The notes below the pieces were generated by a model. It was given only the letters and a program-made list of their open reading frames with translations, was not told where the DNA came from and did not search any database. DNA of 64,000 nucleotides, taken from the NCBI RefSeq assembly GCF_002252155.1, contig NZ_NEFD01000001.1, positions 248,001-312,000 of the forward strand, given 5' to 3'. The position numbers and the translations under genes are program-made. Shown piece after piece: positions 9,211 to 18,614 of this stretch (position 1 is the first letter of the stretch; the number at the start of each line of letters is the position of its first letter). Source of the DNA: Wohlfahrtiimonas sp. G9077 (GTDB lineage: Bacteria > Pseudomonadota > Gammaproteobacteria > Cardiobacteriales > Wohlfahrtiimonadaceae).

Positions 9211-9954
9211 ATGAAAAAACATTTAATTGCCACAACGTTAATCGCCTCATTATTCACTTTAGCTTCTGCTGAAGAGATCATGGTGTCTGCGGCCGCGAGC
9301 TTAACAAATGCCTTTACCGACATCGCTAAAAACTACGAAAAAGCCCATCCTGAAGATAAAGTGATGCTCAACTTTGCAGGCTCTGGCGCGTTGCTACAAC
9401 AAATGGAAAATGGCGCGCCTGTGGACATCTTTGCCTCAGCAGACCAAGTGACTATGGACAAAGCCATTGAGAAAAAATTAATCAAAGCCGATACACGCAA
9501 AACCTTTGTCCAAAATACATTGGTGGTAATTGTCAGTACAGACAGCAAATTAGATCCTAAAAATTTAGAAGATTTAACCAAAGCAGATGTCACCAAAATT
9601 GCCTTAGCGAATCCTGCAAGCGTACCGGTTGGCCGTTATACCAAAGGCGTTTTAGAAGCTGCAAAATTATGGCAAACCCTTGAGCCTAAATTCATTGAAA
9701 CCGAAAGCGTGCGTCAATCCCTTGCGTATGTGGCACAAAATGAAACAGACACAGGCTTTGTGTATGGCACCGATGCCGCCGTTCTTAAAAAAGAGGTGCG
9801 CGTTGCCTTCACAGTGCCCACAGAAAAACCGATCACTTACCCGATTGCCTTAACCGCCGAGAGTAAAAAAGGCAGTGACCGCTTCTATCACTACATTTTC
9901 AATGATGAAAGCCAAAAGATTTTAGAGGATTACGGATTCACAAAACCTGAATGA
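9211..9954 (+). CDS. modA: Molybdate ABC transporter, periplasmic binding protein
   Basis: A 247-residue protein with a Sec signal peptide cleaved after ASA (about residue 20). The mature N-terminus EEIMVSAAASLTNAF is the hallmark of ModA; its Ser/Ala residues contact the oxyanion. The segments FNFAGSGALLQQ-like and GAPVDIFASAD are also typical. It captures molybdate or tungstate for ModBC. It overlaps modB by 4 bases. Confidence 0.94.
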   Translation: MKKHLIATTLIASLFTLASAEEIMVSAAASLTNAFTDIAKNYEKAHPEDKVMLNFAGSGALLQQMENGAPVDIFASADQVTMDKAIEKKLIKADTRKTFVQNTLVVIVSTDSKLDPKNLEDLTKADVTKIALANPASVPVGRYTKGVLEAAKLWQTLEPKFIETESVRQSLAYVAQNETDTGFVYGTDAAVLKKEVRVAFTVPTEKPITYPIALTAESKKGSDRFYHYIFNDESQKILEDYGFTKPE

Positions 9955-10619
9955 TCGATTCCATTTATCCAATTTTAATCCTAACGCTTAAAGTGGCAGG
10001 TTTTGCCACTTTGATCGGCTCCCTATTAGGCATTTTAATTGGATACTTCCTAGCACGAGCAAACTTTTGGGGTAAAAATCTACTCGACACCATCCTTACC
10101 CTACCGATGGTTTTACCTCCGACAGTACTCGGCTATTACCTCTTAACAGTCATTGGCCAGAAAAGCATGTTTGGCCAATGGTTGTATTCATCATTTGGCA
10201 TTCGCTTGATTTTCACATGGCAAGCGGCGGTCATCGCAGCAACAATTGTGGCATTCCCATTGATTTTAAAGCCAGCCCGCGCAGCCTTTGAAGATGTCAA
10301 CCGTGAATATGAACAAGCGGCAAGCATGCTTGGCGTCTCTAAAATTGCCATCTTTTTTCGCGTCACCTTACCATTGGCTTGGCGAGGCGTTCTCTCTGGC
10401 GTCCTCTTAGCTTTTGCCCGCGCATTGGGCGAATTTGGCGCAACCTTAATGGTGGCCGGTGCCACACAAAAAACTCAAACCCTATCAATTGCCATTTATC
10501 GTGCCTATAATTCATTTGATTATGATACGGCAAATTATTTAGTGCTCATCACATCGATTGTGTGTGTCTGTATTTTAATGACGGCAACCTTCCTCAACCC
10601 GCGCAAACCACGCTTGTAG
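9951..10619 (+). CDS. modB: Molybdate ABC transporter, permease
   Basis: A 222-residue inner-membrane permease with about five or six hydrophobic helices. The EAA-loop coupling motif is present as YEQAASMLGVS followed by RVTLPLAWRGVLSGVLLAFARALGEFGAT, which is highly characteristic of ModB. It sits between modA (4-base overlap) and modC (7-bp gap). Confidence 0.94.
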   Translation: MIDSIYPILILTLKVAGFATLIGSLLGILIGYFLARANFWGKNLLDTILTLPMVLPPTVLGYYLLTVIGQKSMFGQWLYSSFGIRLIFTWQAAVIAATIVAFPLILKPARAAFEDVNREYEQAASMLGVSKIAIFFRVTLPLAWRGVLSGVLLAFARALGEFGATLMVAGATQKTQTLSIAIYRAYNSFDYDTANYLVLITSIVCVCILMTATFLNPRKPRL

Positions 10620-10626
10620 GGGCACC

Positions 10627-11298
10627 ATGAACATTGATCTCTCCATCCATAAAACATTAACGGCCTATAAACGCACCTTTGTGCTTGATGTTGACTATCA
10701 AACCGATGCAGAGCGTTTGGTGATTGTGGGCGCATCAGGCTCTGGCAAAAGCGTTTTATTAAAAACCATCGCAGGGCTCATCACGCCCGATGCCGGTCAC
10801 ATTGCGTTACAAAATCGTGTTTTATTTGATGCCAATCAGCAAATCAACCTCAAACCCCAAGAACGCAAATTGGCCTATCTCTTTCAGAGTTATGCCCTAT
10901 TCCCACATTTAAATGTGGCACAAAACATCGGCTTTGCACTGCACAAATCCATTGTCAATGGCCGCAAACATCATGTGCCGCCAGAGGTACAATATTGGCT
11001 TGAACTCTTTCATTTAAAGGGCATTCAATTTCAATACCCCGATGAAATCTCAGGTGGACAAAAACAGCGCGTCGCCCTTGCCCGCGCTTTGATTGTCAAT
11101 CCGATGGCCATCTTATTAGATGAGCCTTTTTCAGCACTAGATACTGATCTACGCGGCATCATGCGTAAAGAGCTCAGCGACATTCAAGCCGATCTACAAA
11201 TTCCCATGATTCTCATCACCCACGATCATGAAGATGCCAGAACCTTTGGCGATGCTGTCATTGAAATTGAAAATGGCCAGATTTTGAAGACATCTTAA
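10627..11298 (+). CDS. modC: Molybdate ABC transporter, ATPase (short form)
   Basis: A 223-residue ABC ATPase. Walker A is GASGSGKS, the Q-loop is LFQSYALFPH, the signature is ISGGQKQR, Walker B is AILLDEPFSALD and the switch is ITHD. It ends about where the nucleotide-binding domain ends. Canonical ModC proteins (about 350 residues) carry a C-terminal Mop/TOBE molybdate-sensing domain, which is absent here, and no frame-shifted remnant is visible before crcB. Operon position makes the ModC role secure. Confidence 0.9.
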   Translation: MNIDLSIHKTLTAYKRTFVLDVDYQTDAERLVIVGASGSGKSVLLKTIAGLITPDAGHIALQNRVLFDANQQINLKPQERKLAYLFQSYALFPHLNVAQNIGFALHKSIVNGRKHHVPPEVQYWLELFHLKGIQFQYPDEISGGQKQRVALARALIVNPMAILLDEPFSALDTDLRGIMRKELSDIQADLQIPMILITHDHEDARTFGDAVIEIENGQILKTS

Positions 11299-11365
11299 AC
11301 ACGGTGCTTTTAAAGTGCGCCCATAACTCATACAATAGCGCATTGATCACCATTTTATCTTAGGC

Positions 11366-11752
11366 ATGAATCAACTCATCATCATTACACTCATCGGCAT
11401 TGGCGGCGGTTTAGGTGCGATTTTACGGCATTTGAGCGGCGTTGCCATTGTGCGTATTTGGCCACATCCATTCCCGATGGCAACCTTTAGCATCAATCTT
11501 TTAGGGGCATTGTTGATTGGTGTATTGATGGCGATTCTCACAGCAAAAGAGACTGAGTCCTCTTTACTCAAATATTTCTTCATCACAGGATTATGCGGTG
11601 GTTACACCACCTTTTCCACATTCTCCCTCGAAAATTGGCAGCTCATCGAAGCAGGTAAATTTGGCACGGCCCTCCTTTACAGTGCAAGCAGCCTCATTTT
11701 AAGCTTAGGCTGCGTCTTTGCGGGACTCTATGTGGGCAAATCCCTCTCTTAA
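11366..11752 (+). CDS. crcB: Fluoride ion channel CrcB/Fluc
   Basis: A 128-residue membrane protein with four transmembrane helices. The motif GGYTTFSTFSLE contains the Phe and Thr/Ser residues that line the fluoride pore of Fluc dual-topology dimers. It exports fluoride and protects enzymes such as pyrophosphatase and enolase. I do not see the fluoride riboswitch core in the 67 bp upstream. Confidence 0.93.
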   Translation: MNQLIIITLIGIGGGLGAILRHLSGVAIVRIWPHPFPMATFSINLLGALLIGVLMAILTAKETESSLLKYFFITGLCGGYTTFSTFSLENWQLIEAGKFGTALLYSASSLILSLGCVFAGLYVGKSLS

Positions 11753-11764
11753 AAAGCAATCATC

Positions 11765-12529
11765 ATGAAAAAACCTTTTCCCGATACCCTATTAAATCGC
11801 ATTCGCATTGTTATGGTGCGCACCTCTCACTCCGGCAACATTGGCGCCGCTGCCCGAGCGATGCGCGTGATGGGTTTATACCATTTAACTTTAGTGGATC
11901 CTAAACACTTCCCAAGCCAAGAAGCCACAGCATTGGCAAGTGGCGCGGTGGATGTATTAGAACAAGCTGTGGTTGTGCCCACCTTAGAAGAGGCATTAAA
12001 AGATTGCCATGTGGCTTATGCCACCACTGCGCGCCCACGATACATTTCATCAAAGCTTTATACCGTTGAAGAAGCGGCCATTGAAGCTGTGCGTGACATT
12101 CAAGTGGCGGATGATCAACAGATTGCCTTTGTCTTTGGCACAGAACGCACAGGCCTCACCAATGAAGAGATCGAACTTTGCCAACGCATGATGACGATTC
12201 CCACTGAAAATCGTTACAATTCACTCAACATTGCCTCCGCCATTCAAGTGGTGTGTTATGAGCTCCATAAAGCCCATAAAACAGCGTTAGAGATTCCGAT
12301 GATCACTGAGCACTTTGATCTTGATCCTTTAGCCACCGGCGACATGCGTGAAGGCTTTTATCAACATTTAGAAGATGTGTTATGCCAAACGGAATTTTTA
12401 GATCCCAATGAGCCAAAAAACATCATGAAAAAAGTTCGCAACCTTTTTCAAAAACGTGATTTAACTGAACCTGAAATCCATTTATTGCGCGGCATTCTCA
12501 CCGCCATTAACCGCAAAATTGAGGGCTAA
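11765..12529 (+). CDS. trmJ: tRNA (cytidine/uridine-2'-O-)-methyltransferase TrmJ
   Basis: A 254-residue SPOUT methyltransferase that modifies position 32 of tRNAs. The motifs [28 protein letters not shown] and [16 protein letters not shown] are the three knot motifs of the TrmJ family. The C-terminal 80 residues are a helical extension. Its stop is 2 bp before cysE; trmJ-cysE pairs are common in gammaproteobacteria, often followed by iscR, which is not here. Confidence 0.93.
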   Translation: MKKPFPDTLLNRIRIVMVRTSHSGNIGAAARAMRVMGLYHLTLVDPKHFPSQEATALASGAVDVLEQAVVVPTLEEALKDCHVAYATTARPRYISSKLYTVEEAAIEAVRDIQVADDQQIAFVFGTERTGLTNEEIELCQRMMTIPTENRYNSLNIASAIQVVCYELHKAHKTALEIPMITEHFDLDPLATGDMREGFYQHLEDVLCQTEFLDPNEPKNIMKKVRNLFQKRDLTEPEIHLLRGILTAINRKIEG

Positions 12530-12531
12530 CC

Positions 12532-13302
12532 ATGTTCAAACACATGAAAGAAGACATTCAAACCATTCACTATAAAGATCCTGCTGCGCGCAATACTTTA
12601 GAAGTGTTGCTTGCATATCCCGGTTTATGGGCCGTTTGGGGCCATCGCATCTCCCATTTTTTATGGCATCATCACTGTAAATTATTGGCGCGTTGGTTAT
12701 CAACGGTGACGCGTTTTTTAACCGGCATTGAGATCCATCCGGGCGCAAAAATTGGTCGCCGCTTTTTCATCGACCATGGCATGGGTGTTGTGATTGGGGA
12801 AACCACAGAGATTGGCAATGATTGTACCCTCTATCATGGTGTGACATTAGGCGGCACGAGCCTCAATGAAGGTAAACGCCACCCAACCCTTGGCAATAAT
12901 GTGATCATTGGTGCAGGCGCCAAAATTTTGGGCCCCATTACCCTTGGGGACAATGCCAAAGTGGGTTCTAACTCTGTGGTGACCAAACCCATCCCAGAAA
13001 ATACCACCGCGGTTGGTATTCCTGCGCGCATTGTGAAACAAAATACGCTCTCAACAGAGATTGCCAGCAAACTCTTTACGGCTTATGGCGTTGATGCCAT
13101 CACGCCTGATCCTGAAGCCACTGCCATTAATTTACTCCTTGATCACATTCAATCATTGGATCAAAGTTTAAAAAACATCTGTAAAGAGCTTGCGGCCCAA
13201 GACATCCACATTTGCACTAAAGTGCCTAAATTAGATGATCAAGAGCTTGAGAATTTAGAAGCCTTTACGCAAAATCAAGAACCTAAAGATTCTACGCAAT
13301 AA
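12532..13302 (+). CDS. cysE: Serine O-acetyltransferase
   Basis: A 256-residue enzyme that makes O-acetylserine from serine and acetyl-CoA, the first step of cysteine synthesis. The left-handed beta-helix region (about residues 60-165) has hexapeptide repeats such as [22 protein letters not shown], with the catalytic His in the DHGMG loop. The C-terminal tail (about residues 200-256) is helical, longer than in minimal forms, and ends without the Ile used to bind CysK. It is probably coupled to trmJ. Confidence 0.92.
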   Translation: MFKHMKEDIQTIHYKDPAARNTLEVLLAYPGLWAVWGHRISHFLWHHHCKLLARWLSTVTRFLTGIEIHPGAKIGRRFFIDHGMGVVIGETTEIGNDCTLYHGVTLGGTSLNEGKRHPTLGNNVIIGAGAKILGPITLGDNAKVGSNSVVTKPIPENTTAVGIPARIVKQNTLSTEIASKLFTAYGVDAITPDPEATAINLLLDHIQSLDQSLKNICKELAAQDIHICTKVPKLDDQELENLEAFTQNQEPKDSTQ

Positions 13303-13316
13303 CCATTTAGCCATAA

Positions 13317-13343
13317 AAAAAGGACTGCCAAGCAGTCCTTTTT
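13317..13343. terminator. Bidirectional terminator between cysE and argG
   Basis: Stem AAAAAGGACTGC (ending 13328) and GCAGTCCTTTTT (13332-13343) with a CAA loop. It serves both convergent genes. Confidence 0.93.
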
Positions 13344-13360
13344 CAATCAATGCTTAAACA

Positions 13361-14575
13361 TTATTTATTTTTATGCGCACGTTTTGCAGCTGTGCGTAAA
13401 CGAAGGGCATTTAATTTAATAAAGCCAGCTGCGTCTTTTTGATCATAAGCGCCTGCATCATCTTCAAATGTTGCGATGTTTTCATCAAATAAAGATTCTT
13501 CAGATTTACGACCCACAACGATTACATTACCTTTGTAGAGTTTTAAGCGCACAACACCAGAGACGTGTTCTTGGGACTTATCAATCGCCGCTTGTAACAT
13601 TTCACGCTCAGGGCTCCACCAGTAACCGTTATAGATTAAAGATGCGTAACGTGGCATCAATTCATCTTTCAAGTGTGCCGCTTCACGGTCTAATGTGATG
13701 GATTCAATCGCACGATGTGCTTTTAAAATCACAGTCCCTGCTGGCGTTTCATAGCAACCACGAGCTTTCATGCCCACATAGCGGTTTTCAACGATGTCCA
13801 CGCGGCCAATGCCGTTCGCGCCTGCGATTTTGTTCAATTCTGCCATCACAGATGCCGGTGATTTCTCAACGCCATCAATCGCTACAACGTCGCCTTTTTC
13901 AAAGGTCAATTCGATGTATGTAGGCTCATTGGGTGCTTCTTCAGGGGAAACTGTCCAGCGCCACATATCCACTTCAGGTTCATTCCATGGGTTTTCTAAG
14001 GCCAAACCTTCATAAGAGATGTGCAATAAGTTCGCATCCATTGAATATGGCGATTTTTTACCGCCACGATCGATTTGAATGTTATTTTTTTCAGCGTAGT
14101 TGAGTAATTTTTCACGAGACATTAAATCCCATTCACGCCAAGGTGCGATCACTTTAACATCTGGTTTTAATGCATAAGCGCCCAATTCAAAACGCACTTG
14201 ATCGTTCCCTTTACCCGTTGCGCCATGAGAGATGGCATCAGCATTGGTTTCATTGGCGATCTCAATTAAACGCTTAGCGATCAATGGACGCGCAATGGAC
14301 GTCCCTAATAAATATTCACCTTCATAAATGGTGTTCGCGCGGAACATTGGGAAGATAAAATCACGTGCAAACTCTTCACGTAAATCATCAATGTAGATCT
14401 CTTTAACGCCCAATGCTTGTGCTTTAGCACGTGCAGGCTCAACTTCTTCGCCTTGACCTAAATCTGCCGTGAAGGTGACCACTTCACAATTGTACTCATC
14501 TTGTAACCATTTTAAGATGACAGATGTATCTAAACCGCCTGAATAGGCGAGAACAACTTTGTTCACTTTACTCAT
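13361..14575 (-). CDS. argG: Argininosuccinate synthase
   Basis: A 404-residue enzyme that joins citrulline and aspartate with ATP in arginine synthesis. The N-terminal ATP-binding P-loop [15 protein letters not shown] and the segment [14 protein letters not shown] identify it, and the length is that of the shorter bacterial type. AGGAG lies 5 bp before the start. It follows trkA on the same strand with a 17-bp gap, so the two may be co-transcribed. Confidence 0.97.
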   Translation of the reverse strand: MSKVNKVVLAYSGGLDTSVILKWLQDEYNCEVVTFTADLGQGEEVEPARAKAQALGVKEIYIDDLREEFARDFIFPMFRANTIYEGEYLLGTSIARPLIAKRLIEIANETNADAISHGATGKGNDQVRFELGAYALKPDVKVIAPWREWDLMSREKLLNYAEKNNIQIDRGGKKSPYSMDANLLHISYEGLALENPWNEPEVDMWRWTVSPEEAPNEPTYIELTFEKGDVVAIDGVEKSPASVMAELNKIAGANGIGRVDIVENRYVGMKARGCYETPAGTVILKAHRAIESITLDREAAHLKDELMPRYASLIYNGYWWSPEREMLQAAIDKSQEHVSGVVRLKLYKGNVIVVGRKSEESLFDENIATFEDDAGAYDQKDAAGFIKLNALRLRTAAKRAHKNK

Positions 14576-14592
14576 TAAACTCTCCTTGTGTA

Positions 14593-15981
14593 TTAATCAT
14601 GACTGCCTTTAATTTGGCACAGCGATTCCAATTCTGGAATACTTTGCTTATTTGAAATGAAAAAGATCATGTGGTCATTTTCTTCAATGATGGAATTCTT
14701 ATGGGAGACGATCACCTGCTGATTACGAATGATGCCCGCAAGCGTAATGCCGTCCGGCCAATCGATCTCTTCAACCACTTTACCAATGATTCGAGAGGTA
14801 TCTGGCGTACCGTGTGCAACAATTTCAAACGCTTCTAAATCACCGGTGCCAAGTGAATACAACTGAATCACATCGCCCTTACGAATATAGGTCAATAATA
14901 CACCTAAAGTCACTTGTTGCGGAGAGAAAGCGATGTCAATATTTGACTCATTTTCCACCAAATCCACAAAGGCACTGCGATTGATCAATGTAATGACGCG
15001 TTTAGCCCCTAAACGCTTGGCCAACATGCTGGATAAAATGTTCGTTTGCTCATCTTCCGTGACCGCACAATAGACATCGATTTGATCAATGTTCTCATCG
15101 TACAACAATCCCTCATCGGTACAATCACCATTTAACACAAGGGCATTTTTTAAGTGCGATGTTAAGCGCGCTGCATTTGCCTTATCAATTTCAATGATTT
15201 TAACGCGCAGATCATCCTCTAAAGCGCTTGCTAGACGATAACCAATATTACCGCCACCTGCGATCATCACTTTTTTGGCAATTTTTGTGGATGGGCGAAT
15301 CTCTGCCATCACCAAGCGCGCATGTTTTTGTGGGCACAAATAATAAACTTCATCGCCCACTTCAATGACGCTTTCTCCGGTAATCTCTAATGGCTCATCT
15401 TTACGGAAAATGGCCACAATGCGCACATCAATGTCCGGCAAATGCGATGGCAAATCTTTAATGGGTAATCCCACCAAACGTCCGCCCTCTTCTGCTTGAG
15501 CGGCCACAATCAAAACACGTCCACGATCAAAGCGCAGCACTTGCTGGGCGCCTGGCAAATTGATGATGTTTTTTAAACGCTCTTTGACCAAAATCTCTGG
15601 GCTGATGATCACGTCTATGTTGAACGCTTTTTCTAATTCATGGCCAAAGATGTCTGCATATTCAATGTAAGATTGAGAGCGAATGCGGGCAATTTTCAAA
15701 CGCACATTAAAGAGCGTGTGTGACAATTGACAAGCGATCATATTTACCTCATCGCTCGATGTCACGGCAATGACAATGTCCGCCTCTTTTGCACCGGCTT
15801 CATCTAGCACGTGTGGCAACGATGCATTGCCCACCACTGTGCGAATGTCATAGCGATCTTGCAGATTCGCTAAAATGTTCGAGTCAACATCGACAATCGT
15901 CACCTCATGTTTCGCCTCTTGCGAAAGAATATTGGCAGCGTTAGAACCGACCTGTCCTGCACCTAAAATCAGTATTTTCAT
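14593..15981 (-). CDS. trkA: Trk potassium uptake, NAD-binding regulatory subunit TrkA
   Basis: A 462-residue peripheral membrane protein that gates the TrkH/TrkG potassium channel. It has two RCK units, each with an N-terminal Rossmann fold ([16 protein letters not shown] at residue 1; [15 protein letters not shown] near residue 233) and a C-terminal ligand-binding half. I prefer the ATG at 15981 over an upstream TTG at 15993, because it aligns with the family N-terminus. No trkH is in the window. Confidence 0.94.
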   Translation of the reverse strand: MKILILGAGQVGSNAANILSQEAKHEVTIVDVDSNILANLQDRYDIRTVVGNASLPHVLDEAGAKEADIVIAVTSSDEVNMIACQLSHTLFNVRLKIARIRSQSYIEYADIFGHELEKAFNIDVIISPEILVKERLKNIINLPGAQQVLRFDRGRVLIVAAQAEEGGRLVGLPIKDLPSHLPDIDVRIVAIFRKDEPLEITGESVIEVGDEVYYLCPQKHARLVMAEIRPSTKIAKKVMIAGGGNIGYRLASALEDDLRVKIIEIDKANAARLTSHLKNALVLNGDCTDEGLLYDENIDQIDVYCAVTEDEQTNILSSMLAKRLGAKRVITLINRSAFVDLVENESNIDIAFSPQQVTLGVLLTYIRKGDVIQLYSLGTGDLEAFEIVAHGTPDTSRIIGKVVEEIDWPDGITLAGIIRNQQVIVSHKNSIIEENDHMIFFISNKQSIPELESLCQIKGSHD

Positions 15982-16162
15982 GGAAAGACACAAACAATTA
16001 TAAAAACAAAGCAGATCATTGTATGGAGTTCATAGGGAGTTTTCAACAGCTAATTAAAATAAGCCCTAAATGGCGTAAAATTCAGTACAATGAATGATCA
16101 ATGAATAGTATAATGAATTTGCTTGATATTTTTTAATAATTTAAATGATATAAGGAGTTAAC

Positions 16163-16813
16163 ATGGGTGCAGAAGTGATGTTTTTCATTTTAGGTGGCAT
16201 TGCCGGTGTTGTGATCGGCTATTTCGTGGCCCGCTCTGGCGTGTCTGCAAACAATGAAGTGATGGATAAACTCAAAGCCGAACTTGAGGTTGTCAAAGAA
16301 AAATTGAAAACCCAAACGGAACATTTCACTGAAAGTGAAAATTTATTGCACCGTTTAGGCACTGATTTAAAAGATTTATATCAACACATGAGTAAAAATG
16401 AGATCTCCACTTTAAAAGAAAAATTTAAAGGTTTGGTGATCGATGCCGATGCAAAAGTCGATGAAATTGGCCATAAAGCAAAAGATGCTGGCCAAAAAGT
16501 CAAAGAAACAGTTGAACATGCTCGCCAAACAGCAAAAGAGGAAATGGCTGCCGCTCAAGAAAAGTCTGAAGATGTTAAAAAGGCTGCTCAAGAGAAAATC
16601 GAGCAAGCACAAGAAAAAATCGACGAGGCTCAAAAAGATGCCAAAGAAAAAGCCGCAAACGTGGCCGATGATGTACAAGACAAGGCATCCGATGTTAAAG
16701 ATGCCGCAGTAGATGCCACACAAGCAGCAAAAGAGAAAATCTCGGATGCTAAAGATGCTGTGGTTGAAAAAGCAACAGAAGCCAAAGACAAAGTGAAAGA
16801 TGCGGTAAAATAA
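16163..16813 (+). CDS. ZapG/YhcB-like membrane protein with long LEA-like helical tail
   Basis: A 216-residue protein with a single N-terminal transmembrane helix (residues 4-23). Residues 24-78 form a helical region ending in ESENLLHRLGTDLKDLYQHMSKN, which matches the conserved DUF1043 (YhcB/ZapG) segment. YhcB is an inner-membrane protein linked to cell division and envelope synthesis and is usually about 130 residues. Here residues 90-216 are instead a long, highly charged, Ala/Lys/Glu/Asp-rich helix with imperfect repeats of AKEKxxDAKDAxxxKA type, like late-embryogenesis-abundant or apolipoprotein repeats. The start has a strong AAGGAG site. The role of the tail is unknown. Confidence 0.7.
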   Translation: MGAEVMFFILGGIAGVVIGYFVARSGVSANNEVMDKLKAELEVVKEKLKTQTEHFTESENLLHRLGTDLKDLYQHMSKNEISTLKEKFKGLVIDADAKVDEIGHKAKDAGQKVKETVEHARQTAKEEMAAAQEKSEDVKKAAQEKIEQAQEKIDEAQKDAKEKAANVADDVQDKASDVKDAAVDATQAAKEKISDAKDAVVEKATEAKDKVKDAVK

Positions 16814-16831
16814 CCCATTGATCATTCATAG

Positions 16832-16862
16832 GATCCAGCGCATTGCGCTGGATCATTTTTTT
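16832..16862 (+). terminator. Terminator after the ZapG-like gene
   Basis: Perfect 10-bp stem GATCCAGCGC (16832-16841) and GCGCTGGATC (16845-16854) with an ATT loop, followed by A and eight T. Confidence 0.93.
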
Positions 16863-16885
16863 ATCCCCATTGACTGAACACAACC

Positions 16886-17311
16886 ATGCAACTCACACAA
16901 CAAACGGATTACGCCTTTAAAACTATGATTTATGTGGCGAGCTACCCAGATCGACTCGTCAACATCAGTGAGATTGCCAACTACTACACCATATCCCGAA
17001 GCCACTTAACTAAAGTGATTGCCAAACTCAATAAACATGGTTATTTAACCAGCATCCGCGGCAATCAAGGCGGCTTAAAATTAGGACAGAATCCTCTGAA
17101 CATTAACCTTGGTCAATTGGTGCGGGATTTTGAAGAGTTTTCCCTCATTGAGTGCTTTTCGAGCACCAATCAATGCCAAGTGATGCCACAATGTCGCATT
17201 AAACGCATCATGCAAGATGCCCTTAAAAGCTTTTTACAAGTGCTCGATGGCTACTGCTTAGCGGACATCATCAGCAATCCTGCCCTCATCCACTTGGTGC
17301 GCGGCGAATAA
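16886..17311 (+). CDS. nsrR: Rrf2-family nitric-oxide-sensitive repressor NsrR
   Basis: A 141-residue regulator with an N-terminal winged helix (MQLTQQTDYAFKTMIYVA; recognition region SRSHLTKVIAKLNKHGYL) and three cysteines, Cys90, Cys97 and Cys103, that match the iron-sulfur ligands of NsrR in spacing and context (LIECFSSTNQCQVMPQC). NsrR represses nitrosative stress genes such as hmp until its cluster reacts with NO. IscR is less likely, because its cysteine spacing differs. No obvious target gene lies beside it. Confidence 0.87.
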   Translation: MQLTQQTDYAFKTMIYVASYPDRLVNISEIANYYTISRSHLTKVIAKLNKHGYLTSIRGNQGGLKLGQNPLNINLGQLVRDFEEFSLIECFSSTNQCQVMPQCRIKRIMQDALKSFLQVLDGYCLADIISNPALIHLVRGE

Positions 17312-17323
17312 AGGTTTTATATA

Positions 17324-17360
17324 TTAAACAAAATATGTATAATTAATAATAATTGTTTAA
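17324..17360. promoter_or_regulatory. nadR promoter region with NadR-type half-sites
   Basis: TTAAACAA (17324-17331) and TTGTTTAA (17353-17360) form a perfect 8-bp inverted repeat with a 21-bp gap, flanking a consensus -10 hexamer TATAAT at 17338-17343. The cores TAAACA and TGTTTA are the two half-sites of the enterobacterial NadR operator, but in the opposite order and with a wider gap. Autoregulation of nadR is plausible. Confidence 0.5.
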
Positions 17361-17372
17361 GGAGACAGCGCT

Positions 17373-18605
17373 ATGATCAATATGGCCTATGTGAAAAAAG
17401 TCATCAAAGATAAAGGTTTAACCCTACAAAATGTGGCAGACCACTGCGACATGACCAAGGGTTATTTAAGCCAGTTACTCAATAATAAAGTGCAAAACCC
17501 AAGCGCCACAAAGCTCAATGCGCTCTATCAATACCTCAACATCAATCCACAAACGGAAGATAAAACGGTGGGTTTGATTTTTGGGGCATTTTATCCGCTG
17601 CATACAGGACACGTTTACCTCATTCAGCGCGCCATCAGTCAATTAGATGAACTGCATATTATTTTACGCTACAACGAAGCGCGGGATTTACAAACATTTA
17701 AAGACAGCGCCATGAGCCGTCAACCCTCTTTAAAAGATCGATTACGCTGGTTATTGCAAACCTTTAAATACCAAAAAAACATCCACATCCATTACATTGA
17801 TGAAGAGAACCTCACGCAATCGATGGAAGATCAGATCAAATGGGCCCATAAAGTGGATGAGTTTTTGCAATCTCATAATATTGATCCTAATATCATCTAC
17901 AGCAGTGAAACCCATGATGTAGATTTTTACCAAAAGCATTTAGGATTGCCGACTAAAATCATTGATCCTGAGCGCACCTTTATGAACATTTGCAGCGAAG
18001 ACATTCGCCGCTCGCCCTTGCATCATTGGGAATACATTCCTACAGAAGTTCGCCCATTTTTTGTCAAAACCATTGCCATTTTAGGCGGTGAGTCCAGCGG
18101 TAAAAGCACGATGGTCAATAAATTGGCCAATATGTTCAACACCACCAGCGCTTGGGAATATGGACGTGAATATGTGTTTAAACATTTAGGTGGCGATGAA
18201 CGTGCCTTACAGTTTTCGGACTATGACAAAATTGCCTTAGGTCATGCGCAATACATCGATTTTGCCGTCAAACATGCCAATAAGATCGCCTTTATTGACA
18301 CAGACTTCATCACCACACAAGCCTTTTGTATGAAGTATGAAGGTAAATCGAATCCATTTGTACAAGCGATGATCGACACCTATCGTTTTGATTTAGTGAT
18401 TTTATTGGAAAATAATACGCCATGGGTGGCCGATGGCCTACGCCATTTAGGCTCAAATCATGTGCGCAAAGAGTTTCAGTGCTTACTCAAGTCATTACTT
18501 GCGGAAAATAATGTGCCCTATGTCGAGATCACCTCAGATCAATACGATGAGCGCTATTTACAATGCATTGATTTAGTGGATGGATTATTGAAAAACTCAC
18601 TGTAA
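17373..18605 (+). CDS. nadR: Trifunctional NAD biosynthesis regulator NadR
   Basis: A 410-residue protein with three parts, as in E. coli NadR. An XRE-type helix-turn-helix spans residues 5-60 (LQNVADHCDMTKGYLSQLL). A weak NMN adenylyltransferase domain starts near residue 65 (LIFGAFYPLHTGHVYLIQRA). A ribosylnicotinamide kinase domain starts near residue 230, with P-loop GGESSGKST. It represses NAD synthesis genes when NAD is high and phosphorylates nicotinamide riboside imported by PnuC. All three parts look intact. pnuC follows after 9 bp. Confidence 0.96.
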   Translation: MINMAYVKKVIKDKGLTLQNVADHCDMTKGYLSQLLNNKVQNPSATKLNALYQYLNINPQTEDKTVGLIFGAFYPLHTGHVYLIQRAISQLDELHIILRYNEARDLQTFKDSAMSRQPSLKDRLRWLLQTFKYQKNIHIHYIDEENLTQSMEDQIKWAHKVDEFLQSHNIDPNIIYSSETHDVDFYQKHLGLPTKIIDPERTFMNICSEDIRRSPLHHWEYIPTEVRPFFVKTIAILGGESSGKSTMVNKLANMFNTTSAWEYGREYVFKHLGGDERALQFSDYDKIALGHAQYIDFAVKHANKIAFIDTDFITTQAFCMKYEGKSNPFVQAMIDTYRFDLVILLENNTPWVADGLRHLGSNHVRKEFQCLLKSLLAENNVPYVEITSDQYDERYLQCIDLVDGLLKNSL

Positions 18606-18614
18606 GGAGGAGAC

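Noticed and set aside
11299-11365. Fluoride riboswitch before crcB
   Set aside because: The conserved core with its pseudoknot is not seen, and the gap is only 67 bp.
13361-14575. Several 60-75 codon frames antisense to argG
   Set aside because: They lie within a well conserved gene and have no initiation signals; they are shadow frames.
16412-16825. Long Cys/Phe-rich frames opposite or shifted to the ZapG-like gene
   Set aside because: They are mirror images of the repetitive Ala/Lys/Glu codons of the real gene and have no ribosome binding site.
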